The translations under genes and the position numbers were made by a program. DNA of 64,000 nucleotides from Thermoplasmata archaeon (GTDB lineage: Archaea; Thermoplasmatota; Thermoplasmata; Halarchaeoplasmatales; Halarchaeoplasmataceae): positions 78,378 to 142,377 of the forward strand of contig PWHR01000041.1 of the NCBI GenBank assembly GCA_003554965.1. Direction: 5' to 3'. Of the stretch, positions 1-7,668 are shown piece after piece. The notes beneath the pieces are model-generated. The model worked only from the letters and a program-made list of their open reading frames with translations. It did not search any database and was not told the DNA's origin. The first letter of the stretch is position 1; each line of letters begins with the position of its first letter.

Positions 1-72
1 GAGTGTCAGGGAAGTGGAGTGTGCGAATTATGCGGTGGGAAAGGTTTGATTGGAAGAGTTAAAGGCGGATAG
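1..72 (+). CDS. C-terminal end of a cysteine/glycine zinc-finger protein (partial)
   Basis: Frame 1 is open from the window edge to a TAG stop and gives a 23-residue tail with the pattern CQGSGVCELCGGKGLIGRV. The paired CxGxG and CxxCxGxG spacing resembles the DnaJ-type cysteine-rich zinc finger or other small zinc ribbons. The start and any other domain lie outside the window, so the full protein cannot be identified. It is too short for the ORF track. It converges with the minus-strand beta-propeller gene that ends at 130. Confidence 0.55.
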   Translation, partial: ECQGSGVCELCGGKGLIGRVKGG

Positions 73-129
73 TTTTCCCTTTCTACTTATCTTCCTGATC
101 CTTTGTGGTCAAATCTCAATAACGCTTTT

Positions 130-1755
130 TCAGAGGCTATCATCAGATTTGGATTCGACAGGCTGGATATCTCTTTTCATCAGAATTAACATCAGTATAA
201 ATATCATCCCTATTATCCCAAGGATCACAACTAGACCCCATGGGACCTCTATCTCTTCATCTGTCTCATCTTCCGGTTCGCCTCCAACAGCGTACAGATT
301 TTCATCATAAGAAGCGATGTAGATCATTCCATTATCATCTATCGTAGGAGACGCAAGTATGCCCACGTCCATTTCAAAGCTCCATCTTTCGGTACCATTT
401 TGATACAGAGAGTAAGCTTCGCCGTAAGCTTCTTCGTCAGCCGAACCGAAGTAAATGTTCCCTTCAGGACCTATAGCAGGAGACGAATGAATTTCATCCC
501 CGACCCCATATATATCCAATCTCTCTTCACCAATCTTTATTTCGTAGTCCTCTCCCTCAACTCTCCATATATTTTCTTCTTCCTTAGTCAGGTTCGCATC
601 TATATTCAATTCATGCCCCTTATCTTCAAAAGCCTCGACTAGTTCAGAAGAGACATTCCCTTCCTCAAGAAATTCTTCATATTCCCCCCTGTCTAGGTCG
701 AACAAGAAGCCCGTATCAAAACTCCACCTTTCCGTACCGTAGGGGTTGATCGCGTAAAGGTTGTTATCTTCTGATCCCACGTATATCGTACCGTCTTCTC
801 CAACAGCGGGAGAAGAAAATATGTTCCCCTCAGTGGAGAAGCGCCACTGCCTGTCGCCTTCTTCATCTAAAGCATAAAGAACGTTGTTGTACGCGCCGAA
901 ATATATATCACCGTTCTCTCCTATAGCGGGAGAAGATCTTATACTAGCCCCGAAATCCGGCGATTCATATCCACCTATAGTATAATTCCATCTTTTGTTC
1001 CCGTCCTGATCAAGAGATAAGAGCTGACCTACGTTTCCCACTCCTGGAGCGGGAGCAAAATTGAATCCAAAATATATATTTCCTTCTTCACAGACTGCCG
1101 GAGTTGAATGAAGCTCACCTACTAATTCTTCTCCATTATATTCTGGAGTGTATCCCCATTGGATAGTACCATTTGGATAGAAGGAATACATGGTGTTTGA
1201 ACCTTCTACATCTCCTGGATCCCCTCCAGGGTTTGATGCGACAAGTATGGTACCGTCATCCCGGACTGTAGGAGATGTTAGGATCTCGCCCTCAAAAGTT
1301 TCATTCACCATCCATCTTTTGGTGCCGTTGTCATAAAAAGAGTAGAATTCTCCTTCTCTCGTCCCCAAATATATGTATCCTTCCGGGGATATCGCTGGTG
1401 TGGAAAAAATATCAGAGGTAGTATTGTAGCTCCATCTCTTTTCACCGTCCTCACTCAAAGCGTAGAGTTCACCCTCTCTGTTCGCTATGTATATCGTGCC
1501 GTCTGAACCGACAATGGGAGAAGAATCTATCCATCCTTGCGTATCATATGTCCAACTGATATTGTCAGAGGGCTCCGATTCTGCATCTTCATTGCGACCT
1601 GTGTTCTCTAAGTTCGCTCTGAACATCGGCCAGACTTCACTTTCTTCATCCTCCTCTTCAGCTACAGTGAATTGAAATGGAGCCACTGAAGTCCCGATAA
1701 GGATTACGACGATTAGAACCACAAGCAGAGGTAATATCTTTGATCTAAACACCAT
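130..1755 (-). CDS. Membrane-anchored PQQ-like beta-propeller surface protein
   Basis: This 541-residue protein has an N-terminal hydrophobic signal or anchor (about residues 8-27), then at least seven repeats of the form SSPA-x-DGTIYxG-LYAL-x-G-x-RW. That is the blade signature of PQQ-type (BamB/quinoprotein-like) beta-propellers. A C-terminal transmembrane helix lies at about residues 500-522, with a short polar tail. Many N-x-S/T sequons and the acidic composition indicate an extracytoplasmic propeller held in the membrane at its C-terminus. One blade has an acidic, helical insertion at about residues 345-410. Such proteins are usually scaffolds or adhesins, and I see no PQQ-enzyme catalytic residues. 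A TATA-like box lies at about 1792-1806 and a weak ggtg Shine-Dalgarno precedes the ATG. Confidence 0.85.
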   Translation of the reverse strand: MVFRSKILPLLVVLIVVILIGTSVAPFQFTVAEEEDEESEVWPMFRANLENTGRNEDAESEPSDNISWTYDTQGWIDSSPIVGSDGTIYIANREGELYALSEDGEKRWSYNTTSDIFSTPAISPEGYIYLGTREGEFYSFYDNGTKRWMVNETFEGEILTSPTVRDDGTILVASNPGGDPGDVEGSNTMYSFYPNGTIQWGYTPEYNGEELVGELHSTPAVCEEGNIYFGFNFAPAPGVGNVGQLLSLDQDGNKRWNYTIGGYESPDFGASIRSSPAIGENGDIYFGAYNNVLYALDEEGDRQWRFSTEGNIFSSPAVGEDGTIYVGSEDNNLYAINPYGTERWSFDTGFLFDLDRGEYEEFLEEGNVSSELVEAFEDKGHELNIDANLTKEEENIWRVEGEDYEIKIGEERLDIYGVGDEIHSSPAIGPEGNIYFGSADEEAYGEAYSLYQNGTERWSFEMDVGILASPTIDDNGMIYIASYDENLYAVGGEPEDETDEEIEVPWGLVVILGIIGMIFILMLILMKRDIQPVESKSDDSL

Positions 1756-1791
1756 GATTTCAGCACCGTATACATATGAGCACTGTGAATA

Positions 1792-1806
1792 GCTTATTTA
1801 TCTTTT
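1792..1806 (-). promoter_or_regulatory. TATA-like promoter of the beta-propeller gene
   Basis: Read on the minus strand the sequence is AAAAGATAAATAAGC, an archaeal BRE/TATA-like element 37-51 nt upstream of the ATG. That leaves room for a short leader. Confidence 0.4.
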
Positions 1807-1889
1807 GGGGAGGTTAATATTGATTATATTGAATAGCTGCTCAAGCTGCGCCTGTGACGGAAAAACCATAATCTATAATATGGAGGCCT

Positions 1890-3137
1890 ATGTTTGGCGG
1901 CCCGATGGAGCTGACGATAGAAGAAAATAAAGGAGACTCTTTCCTTATAAACGAGGAAACCGCTTCTGAGCATTCGATAGAGGATGATGATGTTCTCTTG
2001 GGAAAAAACTCTATGAACCAGAAAGCGATCGCTGGACACGCTGAAACTTGTGACGAAATAGATAAGGAAAAGATAGGGATGCCCAGAGAAAAGTTCGAGT
2101 CTATCGGATTGGATTGTGATTTCAAAATCGAGATCCAAAAGTATAAAGAGGATCTAGTGAGCGTAAAAGAGGTCGATTTTGGTTTCGTAGATCGAAGCAG
2201 TTCAAGCGAAGATCCTCTTTCAACCGTGAAAGAGAATGAAAAGGAATTTCTGAACTTCATAAAAGAAAAGGTTTTTACTAAAAATTCTAAATTTTTTTGG
2301 AATACTCATCAACTACTAGTCTCTATAAAAAGTACCTATCCAAAACTTGGTGTGGATCAAGTAGGTGATTTCACAGACATAGAAGAATGTAATTACGCTT
2401 GGGGAGGAGGTGAACTAAAATCCTTCGACGGAGTACTATTGATCGATATGTCCGGAAGTATGGAGACCGAAGATCTAAAGATGGAAGACATAGAGTGGAT
2501 CGTTGAAAGGATAAACAGCGGTATTCAAGGTAAGATGACCTCTGGATTTTTAAGAAACCTTAAAGATAGGATGAAAATCAAAAGATCTGAAGGTGCAGCT
2601 TTCTGTGCTTTGATGTACCTTGTCCAGAAGATAGGTCGAGGTGTTGGAGATAATATTTCCATAGTACCTTTCAGTAAAGAAGCAAAACCCATTAGATTCA
2701 AAGATCAAAAATTCTTTTCTTCAAAGATCGGATCCACCAGGGAAGCTGCAGAAAACATAATCGAAACCATAAATTATTTTCCAAGAGGACAGACAAATAT
2801 ATCTGGAGCTCTTGATCAAACGATAGAGGTCATGAAAGAGTTTAACAGGGATAAGATGAAGATGATAGTGATTTTAACGGACGGAGAACCCAATCCTTCA
2901 TCTATAGACGATAGTGATAGTGTTAAGAAACTCGTAAATGAAAGGATCGCACCTAGAAGTGATGTTATCATAAACACGATAGGACTAGGAGATGAAGTGG
3001 ATCATCATCTTTTGGAAGAGATCGCCTCTGTAACGGGAGGGGAATACACTTACGTGAACAGTTTGGAAGGCCTTACACAGGCTTATTCAAGATATGCAAC
3101 AAACATCTCAATCAAAGGTACCGTGTTGCCTGACTGA
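1890..3137 (+). CDS. Cdc48N-like double-psi barrel + von Willebrand factor A protein
   Basis: This is a 415-residue soluble protein. Residues 7-100 follow the plan of the Cdc48/VAT N-terminal double-psi beta-barrel: an IEDDDVLLG segment, a hydrophobic strand, then an IGMPREKFESIGLDCD segment in place of the usual IRIDxxxRxNAGVxxGD, then a VKEVDFG strand. Residues 178-400 form a vWA domain with a complete MIDAS: D186-x-S188-x-S190, the Thr in GQTNISGAL, and the Asp in LTDGEP. It is therefore likely a metal-dependent protein-binding adaptor. The start may be the ATG at 1905, because a TATA-like AT-rich element (1867-1880) lies about 25 nt upstream of it, as expected for a leaderless mRNA. At 1890 the ggagg motif is only 3 nt away. 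The gene converges on the GCS2-like ligase with a 16-bp gap. The Cdc48N assignment is by eye; vWA is clear. Confidence 0.85.
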   Translation: MFGGPMELTIEENKGDSFLINEETASEHSIEDDDVLLGKNSMNQKAIAGHAETCDEIDKEKIGMPREKFESIGLDCDFKIEIQKYKEDLVSVKEVDFGFVDRSSSSEDPLSTVKENEKEFLNFIKEKVFTKNSKFFWNTHQLLVSIKSTYPKLGVDQVGDFTDIEECNYAWGGGELKSFDGVLLIDMSGSMETEDLKMEDIEWIVERINSGIQGKMTSGFLRNLKDRMKIKRSEGAAFCALMYLVQKIGRGVGDNISIVPFSKEAKPIRFKDQKFFSSKIGSTREAAENIIETINYFPRGQTNISGALDQTIEVMKEFNRDKMKMIVILTDGEPNPSSIDDSDSVKKLVNERIAPRSDVIINTIGLGDEVDHHLLEEIASVTGGEYTYVNSLEGLTQAYSRYATNISIKGTVLPD

Positions 3138-3153
3138 ATACTCCAATATATCT

Positions 3154-5430
3154 TCAAAGCCCTTCAAAATCGGTGATCTTTATATCACCAATATCTATCG
3201 ATTCAAACCATAGATCGGATCTTTTGTTTTGTGCTGCTTCAACCGATAATGACCTCAAGGTTTTCAGAAAACTTTCAAAATCTGAGGCTTCCTTCTTGTA
3301 GAGTATCAATTGGGAAGGTGAAATGGGTGGTGCAAGAGGAAGGTCATCATCCTTTTTCAAGCTGAAGACTCTAAAAAAGATATTGTTCAAAAAAGGTGTA
3401 TCAATGAGCCCCATCTCCTCGAAATAAGGGATTAAATTCTTTAAGATATTTTGCCAATCCTCATATATGTATTTTGATCCTCTATCAGCCAGTGATCTTA
3501 AGCATTCCGTTCTTTCTTCCCCAACACACACTCTACCTAGCAGGCCGTCTTCGATACTATTCTGCCTGTTCTTCTTAAGCACATCTGTCGGAAGAGGAGA
3601 AGATGACTTAGATATTTTTTTTCCCTTTTCAAATTTATCTTTAGTATAAAGAGCTATAGCTTGAAGGATGATCGCTAAAGAGATCCTATCTAAAGTAGTG
3701 ATCTGTGTATCGAACACCCTAATTTCGATCGTATCGTATCGCGTAAATGGATAAACATCTATCATCCGAAGAGACTCGTCTCTCCTTCCTAGCTTTTGTT
3801 CTAGGTAATGTTTTCCATCAGATCCTGATGATGGAAGTGGAGGAGGCGCTTTGAACTGTTCTTTATTCCTCTTTAATCGCATATTTGGCGAAGGATGTGT
3901 TATTACTAGATTCCCCCAATCATTGAAAGTATAATCTGGTTTTTTGCCATCTATAAAAGGAGAGTTCGATGAAATAGCTATCAGATGTGGAATCAATTCA
4001 CGATAGATATTGTATATCTCCGTCTTTAACTCATTGTTTTTGATTCCAAGATGATGGTGTTCACCGAAGGAAAGACCCTCGGAGTATTTTTCGACTGGGT
4101 TGGTGCCGACTGGGATCACATCAGCATCGATTTTTAGGTCCCTAACCACTTCTTTTATGATCCGATAAAGATGGTATGCCCACCACTCGAGTTCTTCTAG
4201 ATATTCGCAGGGAGGAGTCTGTATCTCAAGGATATTGGTTTCAAAAGTAACGTGAGAATCTTTTCCTAGAATAGAGTAATACCGATCATTATTATCTACT
4301 GAATACTTTATATGTACAGCCTCATATCCTCTGTCATCCTCCTGTATAAAAACATCGTCCTTCCACTTCCTTTGAATAAATTTTTTAGCGCTGTTCTTCA
4401 GTTCTGAAATCTTTTTCCTAGCATCGTCTAAAATCTCTTCAAATATGATCGACATCTGACTTCCTTCCAGCCATCGCCAATCCTTCCTTACTACCTGGAG
4501 TTCTATCTCTATTCCATGAGTAAATGGAAGTCGATTATGTTTTAGTGTTTTGTCACGATAAAGAGATAAAGACTCTTTCTCGATCTTTTTGTAGTCTTCA
4601 ACTCCTGTATCATCGATCATAAAATAGTGATCAGATACCTGGTTATCCTCCTCGATAAGAAATTGGTAATATCCTCCTTTATGGAATGTATTCTTCACCC
4701 CTAACTTGTCTAAGTCCACTCCACAGTTCAAGTTGATCCATTTTTTTGCTTTTAGAATCTTGTTTTTTCTATTTTCATCTATAGAAGGTGTAGAAATAAC
4801 TCGATATCGTTTTTCTTCTTTTAGATATACTCTTCTATATTCATCCACATATAACATCGGAGTAGTGCTTACTTCATCATAGTTTTTATCCTTAAAATCA
4901 ACCTTCCAACTTTCTTTTCTATCACAAATATCTCTTTTGTCCTTTTCTATCTCCCTTCTAGAAACAAATTTATAGTCTATCTCCCTATACTTGAGTATTT
5001 TATTCTTTTCTTGGATAAAAAATACGCCCACTAACCTTCCGTCTGTCATATTAGCTTTCTTTAAACCTATACTTTTTGCCTTAGGATATTCAATATTTAA
5101 TCCTTTTACAACCTTATCCAAAGGTTCGCCGATGCTGTTGAATTTTTCTACTCTTACCTCTTTTTTACTTGGCTCGTCGGGTGGAAGAGGTGGAGGATTA
5201 ATTTTTCGATCTAAATCGTCTTTTTGATCATCATTAATCAGCTTAAGTACGATCAAGAACAGAAGGATTCCCACTATCAGTGCTATCAAAATTAAATATG
5301 GGGTCATAGAGATGAGAAACATGCCTACGATAAAATAAGAAAATACCGATTTATCACGAGTTGTACTTTCTGATACTTTTCTATCTCTCAAATTCTCACT
5401 CTTACCTATTTTTTCCTTCTTAATCCGCAA
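3154..5430 (-). CDS. Membrane-anchored GCS2-type carboxylate-amine ligase with PepSY-like modules
   Basis: This is a 758-residue protein. The basic N-terminus is followed by a long hydrophobic stretch (about 29-65) broken by TP, probably a helical hairpin that leaves the rest in the cytoplasm. A PPPLPP linker (79-84) follows. Residues 95-285 look like repeated PepSY-like alpha/beta modules; the last (222-285) resembles the C-terminal part of both ubiquitin-like proteins next door. Residues 304-600 carry hallmarks of the glutamate-cysteine ligase 2/carboxylate-amine ligase fold: HGIEIELQ, GEHHHLGI, SSNSPFIDG and DTIEIRVFD. The family joins a carboxylate to an amine using ATP. A second PPPLP motif lies at 529-533, inside the catalytic region. 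The C-terminal 150 residues are helical and unrecognised. The start is TTG at 5430 or possibly TTG at 5391; no ATG precedes the membrane segment. The substrate is unknown. A stand-alone gamma-glutamyl ligase role seems unlikely given the added domains. Confidence 0.82.
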   Translation of the reverse strand: MRIKKEKIGKSENLRDRKVSESTTRDKSVFSYFIVGMFLISMTPYLILIALIVGILLFLIVLKLINDDQKDDLDRKINPPPLPPDEPSKKEVRVEKFNSIGEPLDKVVKGLNIEYPKAKSIGLKKANMTDGRLVGVFFIQEKNKILKYREIDYKFVSRREIEKDKRDICDRKESWKVDFKDKNYDEVSTTPMLYVDEYRRVYLKEEKRYRVISTPSIDENRKNKILKAKKWINLNCGVDLDKLGVKNTFHKGGYYQFLIEEDNQVSDHYFMIDDTGVEDYKKIEKESLSLYRDKTLKHNRLPFTHGIEIELQVVRKDWRWLEGSQMSIIFEEILDDARKKISELKNSAKKFIQRKWKDDVFIQEDDRGYEAVHIKYSVDNNDRYYSILGKDSHVTFETNILEIQTPPCEYLEELEWWAYHLYRIIKEVVRDLKIDADVIPVGTNPVEKYSEGLSFGEHHHLGIKNNELKTEIYNIYRELIPHLIAISSNSPFIDGKKPDYTFNDWGNLVITHPSPNMRLKRNKEQFKAPPPLPSSGSDGKHYLEQKLGRRDESLRMIDVYPFTRYDTIEIRVFDTQITTLDRISLAIILQAIALYTKDKFEKGKKISKSSSPLPTDVLKKNRQNSIEDGLLGRVCVGEERTECLRSLADRGSKYIYEDWQNILKNLIPYFEEMGLIDTPFLNNIFFRVFSLKKDDDLPLAPPISPSQLILYKKEASDFESFLKTLRSLSVEAAQNKRSDLWFESIDIGDIKITDFEGL

Positions 5431-5459
5431 AGTATTTTAATTTTATCATAATCACCGGT
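5431..5459. promoter_or_regulatory. Compact divergent promoter between ligase and ubiquitin-like operon
   Basis: Only 29 bp separate the outermost possible starts of the divergent genes. The sequence GTATTTTAATTTTATCATAA is TATA-like on both strands. Because a TATA box needs about 25 nt before transcription starts, the true starts are probably internal: ATG 5493 or 5508 for the plus-strand gene and TTG 5391 for the ligase. A shared core region would couple the two transcription units. Confidence 0.45.
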
Positions 5460-6020
5460 ATGCTATTCGATCCGGTATCGAAAAGTATTGAGATGGAAGA
5501 GAAAATCATGGTAGCGATAGTGACGATCCTAAATTCAGATAAGGAAGAAAGTATACATATGACTCTAGAACCAGAAGAAACCTTCAAGGAGATCAAGGAG
5601 AAATGTGAGGACTATTGGCTTCTTGATGATAATCCTAAAAAAGGAGAATATATTCTTGTGAAAGGGAATCGAATTTTAAATCCCGAGGAATTAGTGATCT
5701 CATTTGGAATACAAGACGGAGACGTTCTAAAATTCGTTAGATCTAGTGAGTTTAACAGTAAAGAACAAGTAGAAAAATATGAGGAAGGATTAAAATTAGA
5801 TAAAACTAATTTAATTGAGGTGTGCGAGGAGTGGTTAAAGAAAAACATCGGATTAAAACCCGAAAAACTTGAGGTTGTCGACAAGGACGATCCTGAAAAT
5901 GAAAGATATAGGGAACTAACTTTGGTCTTCAAAAAAACAGATACGGATGAATTTTTTACTTTAGAAATCAAGGATGGAAAGGTGAAAAATTACATGCCTG
6001 TAAGATACAAACAGGATTGA
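5460..6020 (+). CDS. Ubiquitin-like beta-grasp + PepSY-like protein (paralogue 1)
   Basis: This is a 186-residue, acidic, soluble protein. From Met17 the sequence runs in register with ubiquitin: strand, turn, the IHMTLEPEET strand (compare ITLEVEPSDT), the helix FKEIKEKCED, a LVKGNRIL strand, then ISFGIQDGDVLKFV (compare LSDYNIQKESTLHLVL). A helical linker leads to a second module (about 115-182) with helix EEWLKKNIGL followed by strands. That part resembles a PepSY-like fold and the matching region of the next gene and of the ligase. There is no terminal Gly-Gly; the protein ends in RYKQD. The start at 5460 is the longest choice. ATG 5493 or 5508 fits better with the promoter position, and 5508 aligns with Met1 of ubiquitin. 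The fold call rests on pattern matching by eye. Confidence 0.72.
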   Translation: MLFDPVSKSIEMEEKIMVAIVTILNSDKEESIHMTLEPEETFKEIKEKCEDYWLLDDNPKKGEYILVKGNRILNPEELVISFGIQDGDVLKFVRSSEFNSKEQVEKYEEGLKLDKTNLIEVCEEWLKKNIGLKPEKLEVVDKDDPENERYRELTLVFKKTDTDEFFTLEIKDGKVKNYMPVRYKQD

Positions 6021-6024
6021 TAAT

Positions 6025-6534
6025 GTGGGAAAGAAAATCTTTATGAGGGATCAGAATATAAAAAAAACTGCAGTCATCTATCCTGAGTTTGGTAATAAAA
6101 ATTCTATAAAAAAAATAAAAAGAAGTTTGAAAAACTTTTGGGGATACGAAAATCCCGAAAAACTATGTCTTTTTTATCAGGATGTAGAATTGACTGAAGG
6201 ATATTCTTTAGATACATATGGTATTGAAGAGTTCGATCTTTTGGTTTTGACCCATGAAGATGATCCCGGGTTGAATTCTAATGGAGGAAAAGAGACAAAA
6301 GACCGGGAGATTATTTTAAAATCCAAAGAATGGCTGGATAAAAATATAGGTGTCGAGACCCAGAATATAGAGTTGACTGAGTTCTCACGCTCTGGGAACG
6401 ATGAGAAAAAGGTTATATTTGAGGATAGAGAGGGCAAATCAATCTTCAAATTGTCTTTTTTTGATAACAAGATAAAAGAATATGAGTATGATGTACTCGA
6501 AAAGGATGTAAAGAAGGAGGAATCTTATAGGTGA
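6025..6534 (+). CDS. Ubiquitin-like beta-grasp + PepSY-like protein (paralogue 2)
   Basis: This 169-residue protein is a paralogue of the preceding gene. The segment NSIKKIKRSLKNFWGYENP aligns with TFKEIKEKCEDYWLLDDNP, and LDTYGIEEFDLLVLTHED aligns with ISFGIQDGDVLKFVRSSE. Both end the beta-grasp with the ubiquitin-type last helix-turn-strand. A short linker containing a Gly-Gly pair (residues 87-88) follows. Then comes a PepSY-like module, about 93-160, with KEWLDKNIGV and a KLSFFDNKIKEYEYDV strand pair. The start is GTG at 6025: agga lies 8 nt upstream, and it is 4 nt after the previous stop. An internal ATG at 6043 is the alternative. It is part of a three-gene operon with the amidohydrolase. 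Confidence 0.7.
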   Translation: MGKKIFMRDQNIKKTAVIYPEFGNKNSIKKIKRSLKNFWGYENPEKLCLFYQDVELTEGYSLDTYGIEEFDLLVLTHEDDPGLNSNGGKETKDREIILKSKEWLDKNIGVETQNIELTEFSRSGNDEKKVIFEDREGKSIFKLSFFDNKIKEYEYDVLEKDVKKEESYR

Positions 6535-6538
6535 AAAT

Positions 6539-7660
6539 ATGCTTCGCATTATCGATAATGAGACAAATACGGGAAGGATCTTTTTTGTAAATGACTCACA
6601 CCATCATATAGGGGAAGAGGTCGATGGAAATGAAAACGTTCCTATCGGGGAAAATGGAAGTTATGATTTTTCAAAACGATTGGAAGAAGATATAAAAGAG
6701 AGTTTTAAAAACTGTGCAAATTCAAGATATGAGCCCCCTCCAGAAAACCTCATAATAGAGAGGAATGGTTCTGGTACAGCAAGAGATGATCATCCCCATG
6801 GTATCTTCGATCAGATAGTTGTTTTTCCGATGAAGGATAAATTTAGAGATGAGGGTGAAGTCACCTTTTCTAGGTCCAATAAAAACATCTCTCGATGGGT
6901 CAACGCCGATTACCATAGGAGAAGGTTGATAGGATTTGGAAGAGTAGACCCAGGAGATATAGAAGGAGCTAGGAAAGAGATCAAAAAATTCCCTAACAAG
7001 TACGGTTTGACAGGTTTGAAAATACATCCGGATTCAGAAAGGTTCAAATTGGGTTCAAATGAAGTAATACAACTCTACGTCGACTGTGCTAGGATGGGAT
7101 TGCCGATAATATTCCATACCGGGTATCCCTCAGACGTTAAGGATATACACGAGGGGGTAAACAAAACCATCTCACTCCTGGTTGAAAATGGAATGGAAGA
7201 GCTGGTGAGTCAATTGAACGTCATCATCGGACACTGCAGTTATGAGGAAGAAGAAGTGTTTAGATATCTGAGCCATCCTTGTATATACGGAGAGATGTCA
7301 ACGCTCAGTCAAGGAGAGAGCTTCCTAAATTCGGCTAGAAAAAATATCAGGCTGTCCGATTTTACGAATAATACGTTAAATTATTTCAAAAAGGATGTAA
7401 GAGAAACTCTAAAAGATAAATTTTGGAAGATCTTCCAGGTGAATAGTCACTGGTCAAGCAAAATCATGATAGGAACCGATCATCCCTTTTTGCCCAAAGA
7501 CAACATAACTAAATTATTTAATGCGATTTTTTGCTCTGATATTTCATCAGATCTGGATCCGTGGAGCATACAGAATATACTCGGGAATAACTTAGTAAAT
7601 TTACTCACTCCTAATGTCGGTGTACATGTATCAACGTTCCAATCAGATCATAGTAATTAG
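6539..7660 (+). CDS. Metal-dependent amidohydrolase-superfamily TIM-barrel protein
   Basis: This is a 373-residue protein with metal-ligand positions of the amidohydrolase superfamily (amidohydrolase_2 type): DSHHHIG near the N-terminus (H21-x-H23), GLKIHP, IFHTGYPS (His after strand 5), IIGHCSY (His after strand 6) and IGTDHPF (Asp after strand 8). The family hydrolyses amides, lactones or esters, and some members are decarboxylases. The ATG has a good aggtg Shine-Dalgarno 5 nt upstream that overlaps the stop of the upstream ubiquitin-like gene, so translation is likely coupled. In this context an amide- or isopeptide-cleaving role opposite the ligase is an attractive inference but is not shown. 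The region between the HxH and GLKIHP is longer than usual. It converges with the giant surface protein gene, 8 bp apart. Confidence 0.8.
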   Translation: MLRIIDNETNTGRIFFVNDSHHHIGEEVDGNENVPIGENGSYDFSKRLEEDIKESFKNCANSRYEPPPENLIIERNGSGTARDDHPHGIFDQIVVFPMKDKFRDEGEVTFSRSNKNISRWVNADYHRRRLIGFGRVDPGDIEGARKEIKKFPNKYGLTGLKIHPDSERFKLGSNEVIQLYVDCARMGLPIIFHTGYPSDVKDIHEGVNKTISLLVENGMEELVSQLNVIIGHCSYEEEEVFRYLSHPCIYGEMSTLSQGESFLNSARKNIRLSDFTNNTLNYFKKDVRETLKDKFWKIFQVNSHWSSKIMIGTDHPFLPKDNITKLFNAIFCSDISSDLDPWSIQNILGNNLVNLLTPNVGVHVSTFQSDHSN

Positions 7661-7668
7661 TGGAGTTC

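Noticed and set aside
1824-2260. Minus-strand ORFs opposite the vWA gene 5' end
   Set aside because: Shadow frames of a clear plus-strand vWA gene.
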